Source of the DNA: JAAYZB01 sp035379945
GTDB taxonomy: Bacteria; Bacillota_I; Bacilli_A; Izemoplasmatales; Hujiaoplasmataceae
Direction: 5' to 3'
DNA length: 64,000 bases
Assembly (NCBI GenBank): GCA_035379945.1
Contig: DAOSWG010000004.1
Span: 33,012-97,011 of the forward strand
The first letter of the stretch is position 1; the number at the start of each line of letters is the position of its first letter. The position numbers were made by a program, and so were the translations under genes. The notes beneath the pieces were generated by a model. That model was not told the DNA's origin and made no database searches. It saw only the letters and a program-made list of their open reading frames with translations. Of this stretch, positions 16,685 through 25,668 are shown one piece after another.

Positions 16685-18499
16685 TCAGTCCATATCTACA
16701 TCAAAGTTTTCGATCACGGAATCTTTCTTGACCGCCTTGGCGTCTCCATGTTTGACGAACATCATCGTGATGAAGGCAGATGCGACAAATAAAGCTCCGT
16801 ATGGGAATAAGGCAATCCGGCCGATTTTGTCCATCAGGAATCCCGAGAAAATCGGGGTGATGATCTGAGCGGCCATCGAGAAGGTGTAATAATATCCAGT
16901 ATATTTTCCGACATTGGAATTTTTAGACAGTTCCACAACCATCGGATAGGAGTTGACATTGATTGTCGCCCAACCTATGCCGGTGAGTCCGAAAATGATA
17001 TACATGATCCACGAGGAATCCTTTGTAAGGAAAGCCGCCGATCCAAAGCACAAAGTCAGAATAACTATACCGATCATAATGGTTTTTCTTCGCCCGATCT
17101 TCGTAGCAATAATCCCGATCGGAATAAATGATATCAACGCCGTGGCGTATGCAATCATGAGCGGTAATGAATAACCAAGTTCAAGAACTTTAGGCGCATA
17201 ATCGGAGAATTTGCTCGTAACGGCATTATAACCAATAAACCATAGAAATACGGAGAAAAGAATGAGATAAAGCGATTTCTTTTTCTCTGCCGACAATTCT
17301 TCGACAGTTTCGCCGACTTCCTTGGCTTCCTCTTCCTCAGTCAGACCATAACGGCGTTCTTCTTCCTCTTTTTCCCTGACCAGTTTGGGCTCCCTGACTT
17401 TCCATAGGAATATTCCCAGAAAAATAAGCATCAGGATACCAACTGATACAAAGGCGAGAGTGTAATGCACGAAAGATAGATTGTCCATGGCGTATATCTT
17501 GAGCAAGATGAGAATCAACAAGCCACCAAGAGTTCCCATCAGATTGATTATGGCGTTCGCCTTGCTTCTAAGCGGTTTGATTGTGACATCCGGCATCAAG
17601 GCTACAGCCGGTGATCTGAATGTGGACATGGCTACGAGTGCTACGAAAAGCACAAGCATGAAAACAACGAAGTTCGTCGGATTCGATGCGGTTAACTGCC
17701 AGGCTCTGGTACTTAGATAATTGTAATACAGGTCGTTGATGTCATTGACATCGAAACTGCTGAGACCATCGGGATTGTCGATCAGGATCTGAAGCATCGG
17801 GTCTAAAATCTTGGTTTTCCATGAATCGAATTGTTCCCGGGTGATTCCGTCGTCCTGTAAGGCGGCGAAACGTTCCTGGTACATGGAAGTAATGACATCG
17901 TTCCAATGCCAAATCTGAGTACTGAAATAAGTGTAATACAAACTGTTCAGACTATCGATGGAATCTTCGTCCAAAGTGCCGGTGGCATCATCAAGAATAG
18001 CTTGCATCTTGTCATAGGTGCCGGTTTTCCATTTGTCATACTGGCTCTGGGTTATGTTTTCCTCGGCGAGTGCGGCGTCCCTTTCCGCAAGCATGTCGGA
18101 AAGGGCAGTTTCCCAATCCGATACTTCCGTAAGTTCGGTTGTTTTCAAGGAACTGTAATCTTCGATAATCGTTGTTTCCGTCTGGATTTTCGTGGTCTGG
18201 TAATTATCCACAAACGACATTCCCATGAAAGCAAACGCCGCGATGACAGTACCGACGATAATGAAGGGTGTACGGCGCCCCAGTTTGGAGTTTTTCCTGT
18301 CGGACAAGGCTCCGAATAAAGGCAACAGGAACAAAGCCAGGACGTTGTCTAAAGCCATGACAGCTCCGGACCATGTCTGGTTCAAACCGAATTTGTCGAT
18401 CAGGATTTTGGCGATGATGTTATCATAGGCTTGCCAAAACATCGAAATTAGGAAAAAAGCCAACCCGACCGCAAATATCTTTTTATAATTGAGTTTCAT
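16685..18499 (-). CDS. MFS transporter (SLC45/sugar permease-like) with a duplicated extracellular insert
   Basis: A 604-residue major facilitator. Three N-terminal helices (about residues 8-25, 45-66 and 78-97) are followed by a hydrophilic insert of roughly 170 residues (101-270), then the remaining helices. The motif ALSDRKNSKLGRRTPF between helices 2 and 3 is the family A-motif in the form seen in sucrose/maltose-type (SLC45, GPH) carriers. The insert holds two related blocks of about 64 residues, 70 residues apart (near 134-197 and 204-267). A Glu-rich cytoplasmic loop lies mid-protein. The substrate is unknown; a sugar is most likely. Confidence 0.85.
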   Translation of the reverse strand: MKLNYKKIFAVGLAFFLISMFWQAYDNIIAKILIDKFGLNQTWSGAVMALDNVLALFLLPLFGALSDRKNSKLGRRTPFIIVGTVIAAFAFMGMSFVDNYQTTKIQTETTIIEDYSSLKTTELTEVSDWETALSDMLAERDAALAEENITQSQYDKWKTGTYDKMQAILDDATGTLDEDSIDSLNSLYYTYFSTQIWHWNDVITSMYQERFAALQDDGITREQFDSWKTKILDPMLQILIDNPDGLSSFDVNDINDLYYNYLSTRAWQLTASNPTNFVVFMLVLFVALVAMSTFRSPAVALMPDVTIKPLRSKANAIINLMGTLGGLLILILLKIYAMDNLSFVHYTLAFVSVGILMLIFLGIFLWKVREPKLVREKEEEERRYGLTEEEEAKEVGETVEELSAEKKKSLYLILFSVFLWFIGYNAVTSKFSDYAPKVLELGYSLPLMIAYATALISFIPIGIIATKIGRRKTIMIGIVILTLCFGSAAFLTKDSSWIMYIIFGLTGIGWATINVNSYPMVVELSKNSNVGKYTGYYYTFSMAAQIITPIFSGFLMDKIGRIALFPYGALFVASAFITMMFVKHGDAKAVKKDSVIENFDVDMD

Positions 18500-18538
18500 T
18501 GTTCACCTCTGTTTTTATTATTTTTCATATGTGGGACT

Positions 18539-18547
18539 ATTATACCA
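18539..18547 (-). promoter_or_regulatory. Extended -10 promoter of the MFS gene
   Basis: The minus strand reads TGGTATAAT about 40 bases upstream of the start, with AGAGGTG as ribosome binding site between them. Confidence 0.55.
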
Positions 18548-18576
18548 TAAATGGCCCCGCAAATGGCAAAAAGCAA

Positions 18577-18606
18577 TAAAAAAGTGGAATCAGATTCCAC
18601 TTTTTG
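18577..18606 (-). terminator. Intrinsic terminator after the PH-like protein gene
   Basis: AAAAAGTGGAATC and its complement form a near-perfect hairpin followed by TTTTTT on the minus strand, 17 bases after the stop at 18623. Confidence 0.85.
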
Positions 18607-18622
18607 TTCATATTATGTTTGT

Positions 18623-19159
18623 TCAGTATGATGGATGGATCTTGCTGCCGATATATCTGACGGCCAGTTCGTTGTAATGATTGGCTTCAAGCGCCAACTT
18701 CACGACATTATTGATTCCGGAGGTGATGATAACGGTCAAGGTTTTCGGACCTGCAAACATCATCAACAAGCCTAGCATGACGACCAGTCCCAAAACAACG
18801 TAATTGAGAATATACGAATACGGATAGCTTTGGATGGTTACCATGCCGATGATCGCCATATAGGCAAACGCTAGGGCGGCGACGATCAGAAAGAATCCGA
18901 GAATCCTTACGAAAAGCGAGTGCCGGTGCCGGTCGACATAATACTCGTAGTTGTGGATGGAATTCAAATCAATTTCATTCATCGATTTGCGATTGACTTT
19001 ACGTCCGTTGGACATTGATTGTCCGTTGGAATAAATAATCAATCTTTTCGTTGTCAGCATGATTTGGCAAAAGCTTCTTCTCGCCTTCAGTTTGGGAAAA
19101 TCCTTGGCGACATTCTCTCCGGGGGCCAGAGTAACATTTTTGGATACGTTGTTTCTCAA
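18623..19159 (-). CDS. Membrane protein with bacterial PH-like domain
   Basis: A 178-residue protein of unknown role. The N-terminal half has the AxCxxxLTTKRLIIYS pattern of bacterial PH-like (bPH/YdbS-type) domains, followed by two hydrophobic segments near residues 85-105 and 115-140, then a short soluble tail. The start is a TTG at 19159: an in-frame stop lies two codons upstream and AAGGATG precedes it. It has its own terminator and seems to be monocistronic. Such proteins usually sit at the membrane, but no function can be assigned. Confidence 0.7.
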   Translation of the reverse strand: MRNNVSKNVTLAPGENVAKDFPKLKARRSFCQIMLTTKRLIIYSNGQSMSNGRKVNRKSMNEIDLNSIHNYEYYVDRHRHSLFVRILGFFLIVAALAFAYMAIIGMVTIQSYPYSYILNYVVLGLVVMLGLLMMFAGPKTLTVIITSGINNVVKLALEANHYNELAVRYIGSKIHPSY

Positions 19160-19236
19160 GGGTCATCACATCCTTGCGCTTTCTTTAAAATAATTTTAAC
19201 GCATACGCCGGATAAATTCAATAATGAAGGCAAAAA

Positions 19237-21957
19237 TCAGGAATTATCGTTTTTTTTACCGTGAAAGAATTTGGTAACTTCTCCGGATAACATCGGAATG
19301 AATCCGAGTGACAAAGCCACGAATAGTTCCATACCGCTCAGCGCTTCGATGCCGAAGACCTCGGCAAACGGTTTGATATATACCAATAGTAGCAGCAAGC
19401 CCACCGAAACAAAAACGCTGTAGTTGACATATTTGTTGGCAAATGGATTGCTCTGACAGATGAATTTGGTTTCGGATCTGGCCGAATAGGCCCGGAACAG
19501 TTCTCCGAACACGACGGTTACGAATATCATCGTCCTCGCCTGGAAAAGGTCGGCTCCCGGGAAAGCATTAAGCCCCAACCAGAAACTGAGCAGGGCTGCC
19601 ACCGATAAACCAAATCCTTGTACAAAGACTTTTATCAGTGTTTCTTTGTTCAGAAGCTTTTCCTTGGAACTGCGCGGTTTCTCGTCCATGATGCCCTTTT
19701 CGCCTTTTTCCATTCCGAGAGCGAATGCCGGGAAGGAGTCGGTCATCAGGTTGATCCACAACAGGTGGATGGCCGACAAAGGTAACACGGAAACGAGTGC
19801 GCCGGTTTCCGGATCTATAGCCTTGAACAGGAAACTGAATACCATCGCTAACAGGATGACCAGGATCTCGCCGATGTTGCAGGAAATCAAGTAGATCGTG
19901 AATTTGCGGATGTTGGCATAAATGATCCGGCCTTCTTCGACCGCATTGACGATCGAAGCGAAGTTGTCGTCGGTCAAGATCATATTGCTGGCTTCCTTGG
20001 AAACTTCGGTTCCGGTAATACCCATGGCAACGCCGATATCGGCTTGTTTCAGGGCGGGAGAATCATTGACGCCGTCGCCGGTCATGGCTACGGTTTCTCC
20101 ATGTTTTTGCAAAATCTCGACTATCCTTATCTTGTCCTGTGGTGTCGATCTTGCGAATACGTCGCATTTCAAGATCGCTTCCTCAAATTCCTCATCGGTC
20201 ATTTTGGCGGTATCTTCACCAGACAAAGCCAGGTGTCCCGGTTTTAAAATTCCCAATTCACTAGCTATGGCTTTGGCGGTTGCCAAATGGTCGCCAGTGA
20301 TCATCATAACCCTGATACCGGCGTGATGACATTCCTCTATGGCGGTTTTCGCTTCCGGCCGCGGCGGATCAATCATAGCAGTCAACCCAACGAATATCAG
20401 ATTCTGTTCGAGATCATTCGCTTCGGGTGTATCGGTCTTTTGATAAGCATATCCCAATACTCGATAAGCTTGTTCGGAAAATTCCTGGTTCTTAGCAAGA
20501 ACCTTCTCCACATCTTTCTTGGTGATCGGTCTGATTTCCCCATTGATCTCGACGCGGTCGCATTTTTTGATCAGCTGGTCGCAGGCGCCTTTGGTCAAAA
20601 CGTAGTATTCCCCATTAATCTTGTTGATGGATGACATCATCTTGCGTTCGGAATCGAAGGAATATTCGTTTATCTGCGGGTATTTGTCTTCTTTTCCAGC
20701 AATGGTGTAACCGCCCTTGACGGCTAGAACAAGTAAAGCCCCTTCCGTCGGATCACCAAGAACTTTCTTTTCTTCCATGATAGCATCATTGCAAAGAAGA
20801 CTGATTTTCATTATGGTATCAAGGTTTCCGGTTACTTCGGCTTTCTTATCTTTATGGATAATATCGCCCGAAAGTTCATACCCGGTTCCGGTAACATCGT
20901 ACTCTTTTTCTAAATCATAGACTTTTCTTACGGTCATTTCGTTCTGGGTGAGAGTTCCGGTCTTGTCGGAGCAAATGACCGTCGCTTGTCCCAAAGTTTC
21001 AACCGTCGACAGGTTTTTGATGATTGCGTGCCGTTTAACCATCCGTTGCATTCCCAATGCAAGAACAACGGTGATGACGGCTGTCAGCCCCTCCGGGATA
21101 GCCGCAACTGCCAAAGCGATGGCGGTAAGCAGGATATACAATACTTTCTGTCCTTCGAGCAAACCGAGGACGAAAACAACTACGGAGACGCCGATGCAGA
21201 TGAATCCAAGCATTTTGGCGAACACATCGATCGTTTTTTGAAGCGGGGTTTTCCCTTCTTCCACAGCTTCCAGCATAGTGGCGATCTTTCCGATCTCCGT
21301 TTCCATGCCGGTGCCTGTCACGATGCCGATAGCCTTACCGTAAGTCACCAAGGTCGACATATAAGCGACATTATGCCTTTCAGCCAGCACTGTATCATCG
21401 TGATAAACTACGCGAGCGTCTTTTTCCACAGGTTGCGATTCGCCGGTAAGGGACGATTCGTTTATTTGCAGATTCGTGCTTTCGAGCAACCTGACATCGG
21501 CGGCCACATAGTCGCCGGTTTCCAAATATACGATATCGCCGGGAACCAAATCGACGGAAGAGATTTCTCTGACTATTCCATCTCTGAGAACCTTGGCGTG
21601 CGGCGAACTCATTTTTTTTAGCGCAGCCAAAGCGTTATTGGCTTTTTGTTCCTGAGACACGCCTAAAATGGCATTGATAATCACGATAGCAAGAATCGCT
21701 ATTCCATCGACCAATCCTTCACCGCTGAAAATCGCAGTAATGATCGATACGACGGCAGCACCCAATAAAATGATTACCAGGAAATCCTTGAACTGTTCAA
21801 GAAACATCTGAAAAAGTGTGGTTTTTTTCTTTTCTTTGAGTTCGTTACGGCCAAAACGCTCGATTCTGGCATTGGCTTCTTCAGAAGACAATCCTTCCTT
21901 GAGTCTCACATTTTGTTCTTTCAACAATTCTTCCGTATTCTTTTGATAAGCATCCAT
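19237..21957 (-). CDS. P-type cation-transporting ATPase (Ca2+/Mn2+ type, PacL/SERCA-like)
   Basis: A 906-residue P2-type ATPase. It contains the actuator TGES loop (SSLTGESQPVEKD), the membrane metal-site helix AAIPEGLTAV, the phosphorylation motif DKTGTLT (Asp331), the MTGDGVNDSPALKQADIG hinge, and a ten-helix layout with a calcium-pump-like N-terminal domain. The start at 21957 follows AGGAGG. A yybP-ykoY manganese riboswitch directly upstream makes Mn2+ export the likely physiological role, although the family is usually annotated as calcium transport. The terminator of the riboswitch ends only a few bases before the ribosome binding site. Confidence 0.93.
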   Translation of the reverse strand: MDAYQKNTEELLKEQNVRLKEGLSSEEANARIERFGRNELKEKKKTTLFQMFLEQFKDFLVIILLGAAVVSIITAIFSGEGLVDGIAILAIVIINAILGVSQEQKANNALAALKKMSSPHAKVLRDGIVREISSVDLVPGDIVYLETGDYVAADVRLLESTNLQINESSLTGESQPVEKDARVVYHDDTVLAERHNVAYMSTLVTYGKAIGIVTGTGMETEIGKIATMLEAVEEGKTPLQKTIDVFAKMLGFICIGVSVVVFVLGLLEGQKVLYILLTAIALAVAAIPEGLTAVITVVLALGMQRMVKRHAIIKNLSTVETLGQATVICSDKTGTLTQNEMTVRKVYDLEKEYDVTGTGYELSGDIIHKDKKAEVTGNLDTIMKISLLCNDAIMEEKKVLGDPTEGALLVLAVKGGYTIAGKEDKYPQINEYSFDSERKMMSSINKINGEYYVLTKGACDQLIKKCDRVEINGEIRPITKKDVEKVLAKNQEFSEQAYRVLGYAYQKTDTPEANDLEQNLIFVGLTAMIDPPRPEAKTAIEECHHAGIRVMMITGDHLATAKAIASELGILKPGHLALSGEDTAKMTDEEFEEAILKCDVFARSTPQDKIRIVEILQKHGETVAMTGDGVNDSPALKQADIGVAMGITGTEVSKEASNMILTDDNFASIVNAVEEGRIIYANIRKFTIYLISCNIGEILVILLAMVFSFLFKAIDPETGALVSVLPLSAIHLLWINLMTDSFPAFALGMEKGEKGIMDEKPRSSKEKLLNKETLIKVFVQGFGLSVAALLSFWLGLNAFPGADLFQARTMIFVTVVFGELFRAYSARSETKFICQSNPFANKYVNYSVFVSVGLLLLLVYIKPFAEVFGIEALSGMELFVALSLGFIPMLSGEVTKFFHGKKNDNS

Positions 21958-21971
21958 CTGTTTGCCTCCTA

Positions 21972-22088
21972 AAAAATAAGACTTATGCAACAAACCGTGC
22001 ATAAGTCTCGCTGTCGAAGATTAAACCAGGCCTAGGCCATGCTTGTTGATTTAACCGCGGGTGCCCGCCAGCTACTCCCCTATGTTCA
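21972..22088 (-). ncRNA. yybP-ykoY manganese riboswitch with terminator, upstream of the P-type ATPase
   Basis: The minus-strand RNA has the aptamer signature AUAGGGGAGUAGC, a GC-rich arm, then CGAGACUUAUGC and a terminator hairpin (AGACTTATGC with GCATAAGTCT) followed by TATTTTTT. The CATA before GGGGAG can pair with UAUG in the 5' arm of the terminator. Closing the aptamer therefore prevents termination, an ON switch at high Mn2+. Confidence 0.88.
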
Positions 22089-22094
22089 ATAAAT

Positions 22095-22123
22095 ATAATA
22101 TATTAACAAGGGCTTAAAGTCAA
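22095..22123 (-). promoter_or_regulatory. Promoter of the riboswitch-ATPase transcript
   Basis: TTGACT and TATTAT are spaced by 17 bases on the minus strand. The -35 contains the TGA stop codon of the upstream permease gene, so gene end and promoter overlap. Confidence 0.75.
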
Positions 22124-22890
22124 TCCAATTCTGATTTGACGCCTGTACTGGAAACCGTTACTTTTTGTTCGCGATTCTTAAAATGATTGATGACAAGTTC
22201 CAGCGACAACGTCATAATTATAAGAATGACCGTCCAAGCGAAAACCTCGTCGTAGGCCAAATTAATTCTGGCAAGATATAAAGAATTCCCGATCGAGTTT
22301 TTGGTCTGGGAAAGATACTCAGACATGACTAGTACCTTGATTCCCAGTCCGGCCGATTGCAGAAGAACGGTTGTGATCTGGTTTTTTATAAGCGGAAGAA
22401 AACAAAAACGAAGACCGGTGAACCAGTTATTGTCTTCAAGTCTGTAAACGTCGACCAATTCCTGGTCCAGCTGTTCGATACCGTCGTGAAACGCCTGGTA
22501 GATCAAAGGGAAAATCATCAGAAAGGTGATGACATACGGAGCTGTCTCAAATCCAAAAACGATCAAAATAATCACGATTACCGAAATAACCGGTATCGTT
22601 CTCAGGATAGCCACGAGCGGTTGCATATAAACGGAAAATTTCGGATGGAATCCGGCAATTATCCCAAGGCTTCCGCCCAGAAGCAAAGCCGCGGCCATCG
22701 CGATAACGAGCCTCATGATCGTCATGAGGATGCTCTTCACAGCTGTCCATTTGCCAAAAAACCCGACCAGGGCCTTAAGCACCGCATATGGATCGGGCAT
22801 GAGCAAAGGGCTCGAAACCACGACGTATCCGATCATCCAGATACAGAATATCGTGAAGACGGCCAATAGGAAAAGATAGGTCTTCTTCAA
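22120..22890 (-). CDS. ABC transporter permease (SsuC/TauC-like)
   Basis: A 256-residue membrane protein with about six helices and the binding-protein-dependent transport signature near its middle (DGIEQLDQELVDVYRLEDNNW, the EAA-type loop that docks the ATPase). It resembles permeases for nitrate, taurine, sulfonate or thiamine precursors. It lies 17 bases downstream of a lipoprotein that would be its binding protein. No ATP-binding subunit is encoded nearby, so one must be supplied from elsewhere. The substrate cannot be inferred. Confidence 0.85.
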   Translation of the reverse strand: MKKTYLFLLAVFTIFCIWMIGYVVVSSPLLMPDPYAVLKALVGFFGKWTAVKSILMTIMRLVIAMAAALLLGGSLGIIAGFHPKFSVYMQPLVAILRTIPVISVIVIILIVFGFETAPYVITFLMIFPLIYQAFHDGIEQLDQELVDVYRLEDNNWFTGLRFCFLPLIKNQITTVLLQSAGLGIKVLVMSEYLSQTKNSIGNSLYLARINLAYDEVFAWTVILIIMTLSLELVINHFKNREQKVTVSSTGVKSELD

Positions 22891-22906
22891 TCACATCACC
22901 CTATTG

Positions 22907-23830
22907 TCAAGGTTGATAATAAAAATCGTCAACGGGTAGGGCGCCACCGATCAAGGGAGCGCTGACCGACATTATTACTGTGAAATAAGCTTCCAAATCG
23001 CTTCGTGAATCCAAGGCTCCGACAAATCCCAAATGGCTGTTGGGAATCGCTGTCTGCAATACTGATTCTCCGAACGTATACCCGAGTGTTGTTGCCAAAG
23101 TGGCGGCGGCAGACGGGGATTCGTTTACCTGGTCGATGGAATCTTCAAGATCTTTCAAAAAATTGTTTATGACTCTGTTGGTAAGCGTGGCTTTCGCAAA
23201 TACGCCGGCTTGCGGATAAGACGATTCGCCGGTCAGGTTCTCATACTCCGTCTGTAAGTCGATAACCGCGTAGTTCGGGTTTTGGGCAAGCAATACCGAT
23301 AATGACGGTTCAGCTGTCAATATGATATCCGTTTCCCCGGATATAAGGAGAGATGTCGCCGTGGCCACCGAATCAACATAGATGATGTTAGGCGTAATAT
23401 CGGCTGAATCAAAAATATATTTCATCACGATGTCGCCTGTCGAATTAGCGCCAAATGCAGTCATTTCCCGGCCGTCAAGATATGACAGGTCGAAAGTATC
23501 TTCGCTATCTCCCATATCCGCAACCAGATAATAGTTCCCGAATACGACTGCCGCTATGTAAACATAGTCGGGAGAAGCGGTATACAGTTTTGCTCCAAGA
23601 TTCGTCGGAGCGAAAATGAAATCATGCGTTCCCGCTGTGAATGCGGCAATTAACGGATCCGCTCCCTGTACGACATCGACTTGATAGGTCTCAGTATCTT
23701 CCTGGATATAAAGCTGCGCCAGCGCCGGTGATCCGGACGGCACCATAACCGTAACCAATTCTTTCTGGGTACACGCCAATAAGACGCCAACCATGACAAA
23801 GACAAGCAATGCCGACAATATTTTTTTCAT
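22907..23830 (-). CDS. Substrate-binding lipoprotein of an ABC importer (NMT1/SsuA-like)
   Basis: A 307-residue protein with a lipoprotein signal peptide (lipobox LLAC, Cys20). The mature part has a periplasmic-binding-protein layout with VPSGSPALAQLYI near the start, as in the SsuA/THI5/NMT1 family that binds nitrate, sulfonates, taurine or pyrimidine thiamine precursors. It is anchored to the outer face of the membrane. The promoter is an extended -10 at 23887-23895. It forms a two-gene operon with the permease. Confidence 0.83.
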   Translation of the reverse strand: MKKILSALLVFVMVGVLLACTQKELVTVMVPSGSPALAQLYIQEDTETYQVDVVQGADPLIAAFTAGTHDFIFAPTNLGAKLYTASPDYVYIAAVVFGNYYLVADMGDSEDTFDLSYLDGREMTAFGANSTGDIVMKYIFDSADITPNIIYVDSVATATSLLISGETDIILTAEPSLSVLLAQNPNYAVIDLQTEYENLTGESSYPQAGVFAKATLTNRVINNFLKDLEDSIDQVNESPSAAATLATTLGYTFGESVLQTAIPNSHLGFVGALDSRSDLEAYFTVIMSVSAPLIGGALPVDDFYYQP

Positions 23831-23886
23831 CTTCCATTCCCCCTTGGTGAACCGGCATATTTAGTGCATTTCGCACGAGCAGACAT

Positions 23887-23895
23887 ATTATAACA
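23887..23895 (-). promoter_or_regulatory. Extended -10 promoter of the ABC lipoprotein-permease operon
   Basis: The minus strand reads TGTTATAAT, about 57 bases before the start codon. GGGGGAAT serves as ribosome binding site downstream. Confidence 0.6.
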
Positions 23896-23927
23896 CGCCG
23901 GCTTTGGGAATTAAAGCCAAAGGCATC

Positions 23928-25580
23928 TCACACGACCTGTTTTTTCTTCAAAACGAGTTTTATCGTCAAAACAATTCCTCCGCTTGCGATCATAACTCCC
24001 GTAGTTAGGATATACCAAATATTTCGGCTGAAAAACCCTTCGGTTTGTCCTTCTTCCGGAATTGCTGAAACATGGAAATCTGGCGTTCTGTCTATAACGC
24101 ATATTTGTAAATTCTTGTCCATGACACCGCCTGAAGACGGCACGAATCTCAAAGATATGTGATATGTTCCCGGGACGGATGCGTGACGCGAGTATGAATC
24201 ATATAAAACGAACACATCGTAATCGAACGCCATGTCCAGTTCTTTGGCTTCTCCGAGAATCTTGGTGATATCGATTAATGTAAGCACACTGTCGGAATAG
24301 ACTTGGATCACGGATGTGTCGAAATAAACAATCGGGACGATGCTGTCGACGACATTTATCAAAACCGTTTTTTCGCTTCTGTTACCGCTTTGATCGTACA
24401 CCTCGAAAACCATTGCGTAATTTCCTATTGTTTGGCTATTGGCGCTATAAGTATCCGACACAAGCACAAGCGACATGGATCCGACAGGGTCATAGTTGTC
24501 GATGACCGACAATTCGGATTTGACATAGCTCGAATTTATCACGGCATCATAACCGATATTGATTTCCGATATGCCGGATATCACCGGCGCTTCTTGGTCG
24601 ACAACCTCGACTGTCACGGTATGGGTCGCAAGATTTCCGCTGGAATCGCTGACGGAAAATTCCATCTGGTATGATCCGACGGTTTGATTATTGGAACTAT
24701 ATCCATCGCTTGTGAGTAAAATGTAAGAACTGATATCTCCGTCATAGTTGTCGCTTGCATTTAGCATCGCCTTAATATCTTCGGGAGAATAGACGTTCGG
24801 ATATACGGCGATGATTGTCCCTATATCGCCAAAAACCGGAGAAACCACATCCACTACTTCCACGATTATGTCTACAGTATTTTTGTTTCCGCTGGAATCG
24901 GTTGCCGAAAATGACACTATGTACGTTCCCAATATCTGGTTATTGGGCGTATAACCGTCCGCTTCCATGACGATCGAAGCCGTAAGATCTCCGTCTATGG
25001 CATCGTATGCCGTCAGGGCCGACTGGATTTGCGCTACGGTAATCGGCGTGTCAACATAAGACACTATCGTATTCGTTCCTTGAAAATACGGCGCATCAGT
25101 ATCTACGGTTGCTCCCTCAATATAGCGTTCATAACCATCATATGTCGTGCCTTCTTCCAATATGAATCCATTGAATCCGTTTGTGGTTATGTATCCGCCG
25201 TCATACAAGGTTACGGAAATGTAGTTGATATCCGGACCGGTCCTGAAAGAATAAAAGAAAACTCGATAATCATGGTTATAGGAAAAATTTTCATACGTGA
25301 AGCACAATTCGTCCATGTAATCGCTGTTAGTATACAACCCGATATTGATGTATGGTTCGACTGATTCATAATACTCCGGAAAAGAAAAAAGATAATCAGT
25401 GTAAGGTTTGACAAGAAATGGCGCAATTGTCTCGTATTGATCCCCATTCAAAACAAAATTGTCAGAAGACAAATAATTATCTCCTCCTGGAAGACAGTTC
25501 GGATTGTATGCCAAAACCCGACACATTGGCAAAAACAGGCCTGCCAGCAATATGGCAGTCACAAGCATTTTCTTTTTCAT
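23928..25580 (-). CDS. Cell-surface protein with Ig-like (DUF5011-type) repeats and C-terminal membrane anchor
   Basis: A 550-residue protein. A signal peptide (MKKKMLVTAILLAG, likely cut near VLA) is followed by an N-terminal domain of about 150 residues and then four tandem modules of 75-85 residues. Each module has D..DGD..., N(N/S)Q..G.Y...FS..DSSGN... and ends in VEVVD or a variant; these are DUF5011/HYR-like immunoglobulin folds. A final hydrophobic helix followed by KLVLKKKQVV anchors it with the repeats outside. It could be an adhesin or a sugar-binding surface protein. The start at 25580 is set by the signal peptide. Confidence 0.8.
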   Translation of the reverse strand: MKKKMLVTAILLAGLFLPMCRVLAYNPNCLPGGDNYLSSDNFVLNGDQYETIAPFLVKPYTDYLFSFPEYYESVEPYINIGLYTNSDYMDELCFTYENFSYNHDYRVFFYSFRTGPDINYISVTLYDGGYITTNGFNGFILEEGTTYDGYERYIEGATVDTDAPYFQGTNTIVSYVDTPITVAQIQSALTAYDAIDGDLTASIVMEADGYTPNNQILGTYIVSFSATDSSGNKNTVDIIVEVVDVVSPVFGDIGTIIAVYPNVYSPEDIKAMLNASDNYDGDISSYILLTSDGYSSNNQTVGSYQMEFSVSDSSGNLATHTVTVEVVDQEAPVISGISEINIGYDAVINSSYVKSELSVIDNYDPVGSMSLVLVSDTYSANSQTIGNYAMVFEVYDQSGNRSEKTVLINVVDSIVPIVYFDTSVIQVYSDSVLTLIDITKILGEAKELDMAFDYDVFVLYDSYSRHASVPGTYHISLRFVPSSGGVMDKNLQICVIDRTPDFHVSAIPEEGQTEGFFSRNIWYILTTGVMIASGGIVLTIKLVLKKKQVV

Positions 25581-25635
25581 GTTATACCGTCCTTTCGGTA
25601 ACATGATACGCGAATGACGGTTCTGATTACTTGAA

Positions 25636-25662
25636 TAAAAAAGCCGCATTATCATGCGGCCG
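25636..25662 (-). terminator. Intrinsic terminator of mntP
   Basis: GCCGCAT and ATGCGGC form a hairpin followed by TTTTTTATT on the minus strand, just after the mntP stop at 25669. Confidence 0.85.
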
Positions 25663-25668
25663 GCATTG

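Noticed and set aside
23900..23927. A stem (GGCTTT with AAAGCC) after the surface protein gene as a terminator.
   Set aside because: No T-run follows on the minus strand and the stem is short.
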